Under the pieces are notes generated by a model. It was given only the letters and a program-made list of their open reading frames with translations. It was not told the origin of the DNA and ran no database searches. DNA of 64,000 bases from contig JAQFVV010000258.1 of NCBI GenBank assembly GCA_028023455.1, positions 293,501 to 357,500 on the forward strand, given 5' to 3'. This document shows, piece after piece, positions 12,901 through 23,929 of this stretch. Source of the DNA: Epiperipatus broadwayi (Eukaryota > Onychophora > Udeonychophora > Euonychophora > Peripatidae). Numbering within the stretch: position 1 is the first letter of the stretch; the number at the start of each line of letters is the position of its first letter. The position numbers and the translations under genes were made by a program.

Positions 12901-14350
12901 ACATTAAAAAAAAAAAGAGTAATATAAAAATTCATTAATCCATACTAGTAAATAAAAACTATTCATGAGTTTAAAATAAATTATTAGCAATTCATGCTTA
13001 TTTTATTTAATGTAAAAAGATTTAGTTTTATTTTAGATTGGAACAAACATAACTATGAAAAAATATGGCAATAATCCCTTTACCTGCAAATTTTTACTTG
13101 CAGCTGAAAATAAACTAACAAATATTCAACAATCATTTTACATTCGAATAAAGATTTATTAAAAGAATTTTCTTTCTATTCCATTCACAGTTTATAAATT
13201 ATGTATGATTCATCTGTGATTTATAATAAATCCTAGATTCCATATATATACATTCCAATTATTTTCTTAATCTTTTCTTCTAACTTCACAAAGTTTGCCA
13301 ATACCCATTCAACATGTGACAAAATACTTTCAATCTTCATTCATTTGAAAGTGACCTTTAATACTAGGAGGTTGATATAAAATCATAAATGAGAGCATAT
13401 ATATATGAAAATTCATACATTTCTTGAAACTCTAATTTAAAAAATAACAAAATACATTTCACTAAAAATGAGTGTCTAATAAAATAAATGAATATATATT
13501 AATAAATTTGTTTTTAAAAGAAAATATATTCCTTTTAAATAAAAAACTTCATTCTAAAATTATGAGGGAAAGAGGGAGAGGTAATTAAACGGTCAGCTTA
13601 GCTCCTATCTTGAAGAATGACACTGTTTTAAATAATAAACGGTATGAAAAACATCTTCAATAATGATATTTCAGTCAATATAATATATATATATTTATAT
13701 AAATCACTTATAGAACATATCTGTTAAAAAAAAAAATGGTGAATTCAAGAAGTTGTTATATAGTATGCTTCTTTCATATATTCTTTCTATCCTAATTTGA
13801 AGAAAAACTAAATATCCATTTTCAGATTTCAGACATAAGAATATAAAACAAATAACCCTATCATAACTTTTGAAAACAAAAAAAAAAATCGACTATTAAA
13901 AATATTTATTTTCTAGTGAAATTGACAAATATTAGAGTTCTATCTTAGTGTTCTTTATATAACTGATTTTTTTTTCACATCGAGTTCAATTCATAGTTTT
14001 GCTGATGATAGCACATCACCACTATTATTATAAGGCTCTATTTTTAAGCATTAAATTAATCATTCAACCAAAAAAAGGTACTTAGGTCTATTGAAAGCAA
14101 TCTTTAAATATTATTTAATACGATAAACTTAATTTAATTACTCTAAAAAATAGTCTTGTCATATTTCTAAAAAGCTTGAGATCTAATTTGTAAAGAGATT
14201 CTTCAAACATCAACGAATTGATCAGATATTTTATGTTACAATTTCCAACAAATCTTGCCATAATTAAAATTATTACCCAACTTGCTTTGCTGAAATCTAA
14301 TTTTCCATATTCACCCAAAAATTAATTTTCTCTCTTGCAATTTATTTTTA
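9990..14350. other. AT-rich non-coding stretch
   Basis: Long AT-rich region with poly-A and poly-T runs and one C-rich spot (about 11010-11020). Open frames such as 12494-12709 and 14115-14318 are of the length expected by chance at this composition and match no family I know. Confidence 0.5.
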
Positions 14351-14366
14351 CAAATCGTAAATTTTA

Positions 14367-14660
14367 TTGTTGTATAAATATTGTTCTTGTAATTGTTTTG
14401 GAATACATGATTCCGTATCTCATATGTGGAATTCTATTCAAAAAAGGATAATTCATCTACTAAATGCCCCTTCTTTTACTTTATCTTTTCAATACCTTTT
14501 GGATCATCTTTATTGCATGCGGAATTATGTCCTTTCTCTCTCACAACCAGGGTTAATTCTTGCTTTTGAAATGAATCGCCATATTCTTCAATTTTTTCAT
14601 GTAATTTTCTTCTGCAAGATGTCCAATCATAAAAACCTTTACCTTCAACCAACTTTATAA
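14367..14660 (+). pseudogene. Possible LINE reverse transcriptase C-terminal remnant
   Basis: The open frame contains SVSHMWNSIQKRIIHLLNAP followed by SFTLSFQYLL. This resembles the post-catalytic segment of Jockey/CR1-like proteins, in which a W-x-D-x-(I/V)-Q-x-R-(A/V)-I-x-L-I-x-D block precedes a reference to SL and LSHRR. Resemblance is limited to about 30 residues, the rest of the frame does not match, and no tail or catalytic motif is nearby. It could be a chance AT-rich frame. Confidence 0.25.
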
Positions 14661-15015
14661 TATTAAATTTTTTAAAGATAATAACTAATCAATACTGTAT
14701 AAAGAGGATTAATATTAGTTTAATTATTATTTGGCACTCAATTTTTCTTAAAAAATAGATTCACCATTTTGATAAATACTTCCATTAAATACAAATTAAA
14801 AAACATTTTGTTCATAAATTTTATTAATTTTGTGATTTTTAAACATATTACAATTACAAGTTGATAATATTTTTACAGAATTTCAATTGATGCATTTTTG
14901 CATGCAAATTCATGTACTCTTTTCAGTTATTATAAATTTTTTTATTAACAATACCAACACTAACAACAGTGAAACATAACTCGTTTTAATCAAGCCAATA
15001 CATTTTATATTTTTA

Positions 15016-15090
15016 TAATGCCATTAACTTCTTATATATATATAAATGTAATGCCATTAACTTCTTATATATATATAAATGTAATGCCTT
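15016..15090. repeat. 33-bp tandem repeat, about 2.2 copies
   Basis: The unit beginning taatgccattaacttc and continuing through a TA run starts at 15016, 15049 and (partial) 15082. The two full copies are identical by eye, which suggests a recent slippage or duplication. Confidence 0.9.
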
Positions 15091-15504
15091 AAATTAAAAT
15101 ATATTTTTTCTTTAGCACTTTTTTTTTTCCATAACAATTTTCCAATATCTTTACATCACAGTAAAGACTTTAAAAAATGAATATGTTGAATGAAAATTTT
15201 AAAAAATCTGAATCATATTTATAAAAATATTTTTTCATAACTTTTTTAAAAAGAATTATATAAATAGTAATACATAATTCTGCAGAGATAAATAATCCTT
15301 TACTGATTCACATGAGTGGTAGACAATTTTTGTTAAGCAAAAATGTAAGACTTAAAGAGAAAAACCTATACAACTTAGCAATACCAAAAAAAAAAAAAAA
15401 CAACAACAACAAATTATTCTAAAAAATAATTTATATACTGAATCTACTGATAGCAAGTGTGCTCAAAAAAATTTTAGGATCTAGCTTTCTTTCCTTAAAA
15501 TTAA

Positions 15505-15516
15505 CCCCCCCCCCCC
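15505..15516. repeat. C homopolymer (12 C)
   Basis: An uninterrupted run of C in a strongly AT-rich setting, directly after ttaa. Confidence 0.9.
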
Positions 15517-15519
15517 AAA

Positions 15520-17810
15520 GAAAACATACACATGAATTCATCCTTAAATAATTAAACAACAGCAAAACACATACATACATTCTGTAAACAAAAAACTGAA
15601 ATGATCATTTTTCAAATTTTTATTCCAAATTACAAATTACTAAAGAAAAAAACAAATGTTAATATTACTCTTTGTAAATATAGTATTTTGTCTAACAAAT
15701 TATCAGATTACTTAATCGTAACTGTTATAAATATTTGATTTTGGTACTACATTTTCTTCATAAGGTATAAAGAAAATAGCATTGAAAATGGTACATTTAG
15801 AGCCTGTCATTCTAATACAAGGTTAATGTATATTCCCATGATCAGTTACTTACGAGATCAAGTGACACTTGAAAATTCATGTTGTAGAAAATACAAATTG
15901 CATCTCAGTTAGCTAATCATTGATTTTTCTTTTTCAAGTTCCTCAAATAAGAAAGTTATTACACTTAGCTTTACAGTAGTCACTCAATTGATAAAAAACC
16001 ATAGACATCAAATAACAGAATGATATCATATATTGAATTCTAAGCTTTTTTTTTTTTTTTAAACACAAATCTTTTATTTTTTTTTGTTTTAACTCAGCAG
16101 TTTCATTTGGCTGTATTTTATCAATATTTTGAAAATTAAATGAAAGAAATTAATTTTTTGGCAAATATAGCAAAAAAAAAAAAACCCAGGCATCACTATA
16201 TATGCTTTTGATATCACATTCTACATTTTTCGTTAAAATAATATTTTCAAAATAGCCACATGGTTTATTGTTATTGGCGTTGTTTTATGATTTATTTATT
16301 TTTATCAACATAATATTTAAAAAGTATATTTTTTATACAAAAAAGAAATCACTCAGAATTTGTGTATGGGGGTTTTAAAATAAATTAATAGATACGTTGA
16401 TAGTATATATACAATATCAATAATTGCATTCTTATGTTACATTAAATAAATTCTTGGAATAAATTATTTTCGATTTATTCCTCAAAAAATAAAAGTTTAT
16501 TTTTAAAAATAAAGGGTTTATTTTAAAAAATAAAGTTTACCAGTACAATATTAATTATTACATTATTAAATTTTAGTTTGTGATAGAAATCAACCTTGTA
16601 TATATATATTTCAGGATGTAATTTATACATGTGTAAAGATTGTGCAAATTCACTTCATAACATATGTCTGCTCTTCCATCTTATCAAAGTACTTGAAAAC
16701 AAAATGTTACATAGTCTAATATTTATTTTAGTTAGGAAAGACCCTCCTAAATAGATATTTAATTATTTACGACGTTTGAATGAATAACAAAATGTCCTGG
16801 AAAAAATGTTATTAGTAATGATTTGTAAATGCTATTATATATCATTTTAATTGAAATTTTTATATAGAATATTTTTTTTAAAAAAACTCATTTTAAAATA
16901 TACATACCAAAATTTACAATTTATTAATAATTTTAAACACTTTATTATTATTTTATAATAATGATATTTTCTCAGCTTTATTATTTTTAATCTTATATTA
17001 ACTTTACCAAGTATATAATATTTTATTTTATTATTAGCTAAACTAAGTTTATTGTGATAATTGCATCTTCAACCAATGCTAAAGAAGTCAATATGGCATA
17101 TAAATAATCAATAGTTAGAGTATATTATATATATTTATTTCTCTCCTAAAGGCAGGAAGAGTAAAACAACATGATTTTTTTATTATTGAAGCTAGCTAAC
17201 TAAAATCCACTAAAACCAACAACAAATGCTTATTTAGAAATTATCGATATAGAAAGATAAATCAAACATAATTGTCTCTGATGATAACAGTTTATAATAC
17301 TTGTAAAAAAATATAACAATTTTTAGTCAGAAGTAGTTAAATATAGATTGAAGCAATCAAATAAAAAGTTCCATAGAAATTAAATTAACAAGAGATTTGA
17401 TGAGAACATGGATGCTATACTTGAAAGAAGTCAGTAACTAACAATTATAAAATTCAATGCTTCCTACCTTAAAATAAAACATACAACATAAAAAAATAAA
17501 TTTAAAGAAAAAAACTATGTCTTCTCATACATATATGGATTAAAGTAAATGAGAGAGTAAGAAAACTGATTAATTATTATGATATATCATTTTACCATTT
17601 TCGGTTAATAGCAAGGACTAGTCCATACCTGAATTAAAAACTAATAACACTTTACAGTTTTATACAGTGACTCTAATAGAGGTACAGGCCAATAAAAATG
17701 TAAATGCAGAAATAATAAACTATTCATGTGTATGTGTGTTTAATATTTGTGTCAATTTAGTGATTTCACGAATTAAGTACGTACATTTTTTTTAAAGAAA
17801 ATTTTTGAAT
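15520..17810. other. AT-rich non-coding stretch
   Basis: No gene recognised. Contains a short perfect hairpin (ggaataaat...atttattcc, about 16456-16481), repeated aaaataaa/tttatttt complements at 16485-16540, and several long A or T runs. Confidence 0.5.
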
Positions 17811-17984
17811 AACTCAAAATAACAACAACAGCAGCAGTGGTGATGACAATAACAACAATAATAACAGTGGTGAACTTTTCCCATTAAGAGTGATATGTAT
17901 CTCTCTGCACTGCAAAGTTGGTAATTAAATAAAGCAGAGTACTTGGAATGGTAGTATTAGCTAGCATATCAGTAAAAATGGGAA

Positions 17985-18437
17985 TAGACGCAGAGTCGAA
18001 TGCAGATTCTATATCTAGCTGGAACTACAATTTGAGCATTTTTTTTTTGGGTCTTGAAACAAGTTTAAGACTGCTTTAAACTCAGAGCAGTCTGTATGGA
18101 AGAATAGCTTTTTTTTGAACACTGCATATGGGAAATTAGAGGAAGTAGGTGTGGCTCTAGATGATTTTTTACAACTTTTTCCAGTATCTTAATTCTCAGT
18201 GGCCCCATGGAAATTGGTCAAAGAATGATTAGAAAGCCTGTTTTTTTGGTAAATGGTACAATTGCGATTGGATGTAGACCTTTGGTGTCATATATTCTTT
18301 GGGATAGATAATTTGTCAGGTCACAGAGATATAGTGCAGTAAAGTGCCTAAGATGGGCAAAAACAAAAGCAAAGATTCCATTGGAGCCTGGATGACATAA
18401 GTTATTCATAGTGGCAAGCTTGTCCATCTCCCAATGC
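17985..18437 (-). pseudogene. Non-LTR reverse transcriptase fingers (inverted segment)
   Basis: Read on the minus strand from 18437: CHPGSNGIFAFVFAHLR (P-G-x-D/N-G-I), then YLCDLTNYLSQRIYD, IAIVPFTKKTGF (I-P-x-x-KK-G), then after a stop PISMGPLRIKILEKVVKNHL (R-P-I-S...KI-x-EK) and a degenerate QCxFRKSYS. These are reverse transcriptase motifs 0 to 2a in correct order. The next expected element, palm motif A with catalytic Asp, is not visible and would fall at or beyond 17985. Frameshifts and stops show it is dead. Confidence 0.6.
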
Positions 18438-18444
18438 TCACCTC

Positions 18445-19800
18445 TTACTGTACTATAAATCCCCTATCAAAACATATACAACAGACATTTTCACACAACC
18501 AAATTATACATACCAATACATTCCATGCATAGCATACATGGATGATGTCATTGTCTATCTGCCATCTCATAAGCATCTCACCACATTGCAAAGCACCCTC
18601 AATCAATATACTGCCATGTATAAACTTAAAATTTAACATGGGTAAAACAGCAGTATGATTTATATACACAAACAACCCATACACTCAAATATTCCAGGGA
18701 AAGGCGAGGCCTTTCTTAGGTTTCCCATTTTACATGGGCTCATTTATGATGAAGAATACCTTAAAAAACAAGCTTAAAGACAATGCCACACAGATTACCA
18801 ACTCCCTCTCCAAAGCTTATCTCTCCCTTCATGCTAAAATTCACTTATTTAATATACTCATAATGACTGTTGTTAAACTTTCAAAATTGTTTAATTCTGT
18901 CATCTGCTCCCTCTGCAATAAGCTACTATGTGGCAGGAAGACAGTTTCAATCTCAGCTAAGAGACTTAGTTGCCCACCCATTAATAATAGTTTGGGCCTC
19001 CACAGTATCTAAGTGTTCTATATCCAAAAAGCCAGAAATTCAATTGCATCAATTGTTCAAAAATTCTTGCACTACTATCACTGTTACAAGTAATTCCTAA
19101 TGATAGACCTCCCCCTATATCAGCTGCATTTCTAACCACAATTTACCAATCAATCCTATCAGCATCCAACTGATCAACATTCGCCATGACTAATAAATAT
19201 ACTTACTGGCAAACATATGCTATACTATATCTGGAGACCAACAAAGATTATGCTTCTCCCATGCTTGGTATCAATAACTGCCAGTTACTCTGCTGCTTCA
19301 AAAGATGATCCCTGGAGTCCAAATTTTTCAATTTCCTAGTTTGTCTTAACTTACATGCATTGCCAACATCGCATGTTCCCCAGTATCACTGTCTACATTA
19401 AAAATATAAATCCATTCTACACTTTATGTAATGGAGCAAAAAAAACTCAACAACATCTCTTTCAGCAATGTCAAGTCCTCAACCAAATCAGGACTATCAT
19501 GCTAAATATATACAGATGATCAGTTGCATCTATACAATAGCTAATACAATCCTAACTGAAGATGCACCCTCCCACAGCATGTGTAACAACTTTCACTCTG
19601 TATACCTTCTAGTGCAATCATTGCATTTTCACCATTGGCAACAACACCAGAAGGTATCCAGCAACATTCATCAATAAACTCCAACCAATCAAAGCCCAAA
19701 TAACAATACTGCATTCCCAGATTTTTTTTGCTGCCACCTGGTCACTACTAAACAACCATCCAATCATAATCCAACAATAAACACACTTAACTAACTGCCT
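18445..19800 (+). pseudogene. Non-LTR reverse transcriptase palm to C-terminal finger (family A)
   Basis: The catalytic box YMDDVIVYLPSHKHLTTLQ sits at about 18535-18590, followed by LKFNMGKTAV, RPFLGFPFYMGSFMMKN and SLHAKIHLFNILIMT, the region after motif C in LINE proteins. Further on LHALPTS and, in another frame near 19420-19480, NPFYTLCNGAKKTQQHLFQQ then CQVLNQIRTI form the C-x2-C...H...C finger also seen in the 4.5 kb copy. At least three frame changes and several stops occur. Function in life was target-primed reverse transcription. Confidence 0.75.
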
Positions 19801-20159
19801 TCAATTCCATCCACCATCAAACTACAGAATTTACTCTCCATCTATCACAATCTACCAGCTGTCAACATATGGAATTCTACTCTGAATTGCATTGTTCTTT
19901 GTACAGCAACCATGCTACATGAATTATATGTTACTTCCCTAATATACAACAAGATTAATAATTAAAAGAACAATAATCAAAATTAATTTAGTGACTGTAA
20001 ATAATTTTTAATAACCATCTCTTTATTAAAAGTGGTAGCAGTATGTGTAAAAAAAATACACTTTGAAACCTGATTATTGTACCACTTGAAACCCTTACAA
20101 TCATATAATGCTATGTAACCTAAATAATTAATAAAGATTATTGTTGAAATATCATCATA

Positions 20160-20565
20160 CTAAAGGTTCAGCAGCAATAGTCCATTTGTTTACCACCAAA
20201 TTAAAGAGTTCTAGTTTTCCATGCTCCAAAAGTACTCCAAACCTAATCACAATATACCTTTTTCAATTTTCAATGAGCTGATAATTAATTAATTTTGTGT
20301 TACATTTTTAATTAAAAATTTCAATTAAAATCAAGTTACCCAATGATAATTTTAGAAAACAATATGGAAACAAAGCCATCACATGACCAGGTGCTTCCCC
20401 CAATATTACTAGCATATTTCAAAATCCAAAGTTCAGACAAACATAAGCTTATTTTTAATTTTATCATAGCAAATCACATACTCACAAACAAGTTATTAAG
20501 CTCTGGTTTTTATGTTTAAAAGGAATTCAAAACCTTAATATAATGCAAGATAATAATATACCTTT
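20160..20565. other. Non-coding spacer
   Basis: AT-rich sequence between the LINE tail and the Penelope-like foldback. I see nothing recognisable. Confidence 0.5.
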
Positions 20566-20570
20566 AATCA

Positions 20571-21164
20571 ACAAAAAAGGTATATAAAATTGAAAAAATA
20601 AAAGTCAGATAATCTTCAAATATATATTTTTTAAAATTCTTCCAAATAAATGGAAGTTTGCACCTATCATCATGTTTATTGATACAATTTGATCTCTTTG
20701 GTATCTCAATGGCTTCTCTGATCTTACATTGGTAGAGAGTGTCACGTCTGAATAGGATCCCGGTATCATAGAACTCAATATTGAAATCTGAATCAATAGC
20801 ATGAAGTAAAAATGCTGATGATGATGAGTGTTTATTACCTACATTAGCATACTCATCTCTTTTAGTACTGATGTGATGATTGCTATATGAATATATTAAT
20901 GCAGTTAAACAACCCTCATCACCATCAGCACTCTCACTCCATCCTATGGATTCAGTCATAATATTGGTTTCTCTAATACCAGGATCCTAACCAAATGTGA
21001 CACTCTCTACCAATGTAACAGCATAGAAGCCATTAAAATACTAAAGAGACCATCAAAGTATATCAATAAATATGATGGCACATAAAAACTTCCTTCTATT
21101 TGGAAGAATTTTTAAAAAAACATATCTGAAGATTTTTATTTTTTCAATTTTATATACCTTTTGT
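20571..21164. mobile_element. Penelope-like element foldback (two opposed 3' ends)
   Basis: Left arm about 20571-20812 and right arm about 20931-21164 are reverse complements with scattered substitutions and small indels, separated by about 118 bases. Each arm carries the same C-terminal GIY-YIG coding segment plus 3' sequence ending in ttttatatacctttt, on opposite strands and pointing outward. Penelope-like elements are known to carry terminal repeats in direct or inverted orientation. A head-to-head double insertion or a foldback derivative both fit. Confidence 0.7.
20590..20960 (-). pseudogene. Penelope-like GIY-YIG endonuclease C-terminal part
   Basis: The minus-strand open frame reads STKRDEYANVGNKHSSSSAF, IDSDFNIEFYDTGILFRRDT, then QCKIREAIEIPKRSNCINKH and KLPFIWKNFKK. 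The order H-x-I/(N)-F-x-x-T-x-IL-x-R...R-REAIEI-K...N...W matches the downstream half of the GIY-YIG nuclease domain that Penelope-like proteins carry after their reverse transcriptase; it cuts target DNA. The GIY-YIG residues and the reverse transcriptase are missing. The plus-strand copy in the right arm (20931-21110) contains the corresponding codons with more damage. Confidence 0.65.
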
Positions 21165-21170
21165 TCTGTT

Positions 21171-21773
21171 TAGTTAGGCTTACAGGTTCGTTCCAAATCA
21201 ACAGACACAAAAAGAATAATTACTCAGCAATTAATATGTACAAATTTATTAATTCAAAAAATATACACACATTAGTTAAACAAACAAATAAATACAATTG
21301 ATGCAATTGAATGCTGAGATAGTAGAGCCAAGTCCGGAACTCACTTCTAGCTAAATGATTAGCCTGCCTCCTGAGCTCTGGTAAGACTCTTCCAGCTATG
21401 TATTTAGACTGCCTCAAGTCGGCTCTAATTCCGATGTAGCAGTTTCCAGTCCATAGGTGGACTTGCCTCACTGTGTGGACATCACGATAATGAATAGAGA
21501 CTACCCTTGCTGATGGCAGAGGGTTTAATGGAGAGCACATTCAGTCATTCAGGTTGACAGAAGTAATTGCCCTCAGCCTTGCCTCCAAAAGGCTGACTAT
21601 TTAAAGGCAGATCCCCTACCCTACTGGAAATATGCGGATTTGGTGCATGGACCCCAGTGAAGGATTTAATCCCTTTGGGCAGCAACTCGGTGCTAGCCAA
21701 TTAGGTAAGGAATCTGGAATAGTCCACTTCTAAAGGCAAGGTCAGATATGACAGTATTGATGTAACTTTAACA
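21171..21773 (-). mobile_element. Probable solo LTR (603 bp)
   Basis: A more GC-rich block bounded by the 5-bp direct repeat CTGTT (21166-21170 and 21774-21778). On the minus strand it starts TGTTAAAG and ends CTAACTA. It holds a TATA-like TTTAAATAG at about 21595-21605 and, about 350 bases downstream, an AATAAA at about 21245-21250, the order expected of U3-R-U5. No primer-binding site, polypurine tract or gag-pol flanks it, so it would be a recombined solo LTR. The 3' end TA rather than CA is atypical. The minus-strand frame at 21220-21540 is not convincing as a gene. Confidence 0.5.
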
Positions 21774-21779
21774 CTGTTC

Positions 21780-22885
21780 TAAATCAGTGTTTACCGAGCC
21801 TCTACAAATTTGTTTATAATATTCATCGCCCAGTTAATGGCTTGTGTGATCAAGCCAAAATGTCAGTATATTTATTATCAAAATCATACACTGATGAACA
21901 CACAAAATATATCATTTATATCTGTAGTCTGTGAAAATCTTCATATCCATATATATATATAACTAATGTACAAATATTTATAGAGTTAGACACCACATAA
22001 AGAAACAGGTTCAAAATAGTTCACTGAAAATTTAAATAATTTTTTTTTTTTTTTTGCAATCATCTATATACACTTTGATACATATAAATTAAAAACATTT
22101 ATTTATCATTAAAAAAAAAAAATTCTATTATAATTATCTAAAAAATAAATTTGAAAACATCAAAGATGAAACAGAAGGAAAAATAATTACTTAAAATTTT
22201 TACAATCCCTATCCTTTATAAAGCTTAGAAAATGCATTGTCATAGATTAAAGAGTTGAACTAATAAAAATAGAAGAAACAGACAAGCACAGGTGTCATTG
22301 CTAAGCTAAGTATTTTCTGACAGTAGAGCCAGATGGAAAAAAGACAAATGTGATAAAATATAAGGTATAAAAACAGACAACTTTCTTGAAATTATATACA
22401 AACATACTTTGATAACAAAATATAATAAAAAAACTACTATAAAAAATTAATCATGTTCTTATCTTATTTGACTATTAAGTTAATTACAGCTATAAGTGGA
22501 TAACTCATTTGAACAAAAACTTTGTTAAAAGTTATAACAAGCTCATTTTAAAAATATTATCTTTATTCTAATCACATTTTAATTTAGTATCTCAAAGTAG
22601 TATAAAAATATGAAAACACTTAAATATTATGAAGTATGCTTAATGCATAAACAATAAACATCATGATATAATTTTATAATGAAATATTGCATTAAAAAGA
22701 GACACATACACCACACCCATCATTTTTCTAAAACAGGATTAACGATGAAAATCATTTACACATTAGTATACCTTTTACTATGGAACTACTTTCTCAGAGC
22801 ATCAAAAAATAAAAAAACATGTAATTAATCTTTTTTTAAAAAAAAAAGAAATTTATTCTATAAATTATATTTGTTGCTAAGTTAC
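21780..22885. other. AT-rich non-coding stretch
   Basis: 21780-21850 is moderately GC-rich, then AT-rich with T and A homopolymers. No gene is seen. Confidence 0.5.
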
Positions 22886-22889
22886 ATAA

Positions 22890-23430
22890 TAAATGTTCAC
22901 ACTGATTGCAGAATGCAGATCCAGCGACGATCATGTAGACTCCACAATGTATTTTGGGGTGATTAAATGATCACTTTTCTTGATTTTGTTTATTGTTTTC
23001 ATGAATATGTAGCCTTTAGGGTTTTCTGCCTGCTCCATTACTGTCTTGCACCGAGACATCAAAGCGCATAAGTGAAGAAAATGGAAAGTCTATTTTGTGC
23101 AAAGACACCATGTTCCATACAACTTCTTATGGATAAGATATTTGCATTTAGGTTCTTTGTCCAATTTGTAATTAATAATCTGTGAATCTGGTGCATCTCA
23201 TGATGATATGGTTAAATGATTCTTCTTCCCACACATTTGACAAATTGGTTCAATTTTTTTGTGGTTTCTTTTATTGGCTAGGAAGGATTTCATGGAGAGG
23301 AATCTAAATTGAATTTAATCATGAAGTCCAGGAATTTTGGCTACAGATACCAAAGCCTGGAGCCTGACACAATTTTTCGATTGTTTACTCCTAACAGAGT
23401 ATCGTCAATTTGATTTTACCTGTGCATAAG
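22890..23430 (-). pseudogene. LINE D ORF2 C-terminal finger region
   Basis: Minus-strand fragments LQALVSVAKIPGLHD, FRFLSMKSFLANKRNHKK, IEPICQMCGKK and, after a frame change, SFNHIIMRCTRFTDY give a C-x2-C...H-x3-4-C finger at about 23190-23255. Past this come HKIDFPFSSLMRF and KIHCGVYMIVAGSAF to about 22890. The context just after ORF1 on the same strand indicates the end of the same element's ORF2. Confidence 0.55.
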
Positions 23431-23929
23431 TTTGTATGCTTCCCAATATTTCAGTTTTCTGGTAATAGTATATCTCTTGGAGGCTACTTATTTATTCCCT
23501 CCCAATATGCTACTTGTTTAATCATCCTATTTTTCATGGATGTCCCATCATTAGATTAAATGTTTTTTTGATCTGGTCTCTCTCCATCAGAGACCACTCG
23601 GAACAAAAGACCTGAAAGTCCTCAAATCCATAATTGGTAACTTGAGGGATTTAATCTTGGTCTTCAAAGCCTATTTGGGTAACTGGGTTGTGTCTAATAT
23701 TGTGGGTAGGTTATTCATTATGTATTTTTCTTGTAGTTTGGGGTATGGGCTTGAGCTGCACTTTTTCCTTTTGCTTTCAACTTCTGGGTCAATCTTCTCA
23801 ACTAGTGTCAGAAATAGTGCACCTTGCTCCATTGCATGATCACCTGTTCTATCTGTATTGTCTTCATCCAAACTGTTCTTGTTGGAGTGTGGAGACTTTC
23901 TCTTTTTCTTGGCTTTTTATTTGATTTGA

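Larger units (their letters stand above)
17815..20140 (+). mobile_element. LINE family A, copy 2, with inverted 5' segment
   Basis: The plus-strand part (about 18445-20135) carries reverse transcriptase from the catalytic YMDD box to the C-terminal finger and ends in an AATAAA-containing tail near 20130-20160. The part to its left (about 17985-18437) encodes the upstream half of a reverse transcriptase on the opposite strand. The order and orientation match what twin-primed LINE insertion gives: the 5' segment is inverted and its own 5' end abuts the 3' segment. Whether both halves are one element is an inference. A degenerate AAC/ATG-type triplet patch lies at 17815-17880. Confidence 0.6.

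Noticed and set aside
15016-15090. Direct repeats as a CRISPR-like array
   Set aside because: Contiguous units without spacers in a eukaryotic context; simple tandem repeat.
21220-21540. 106-codon minus-strand frame as a gene
   Set aside because: Lies within the probable LTR and matches no family; explained by the locally lower AT content.
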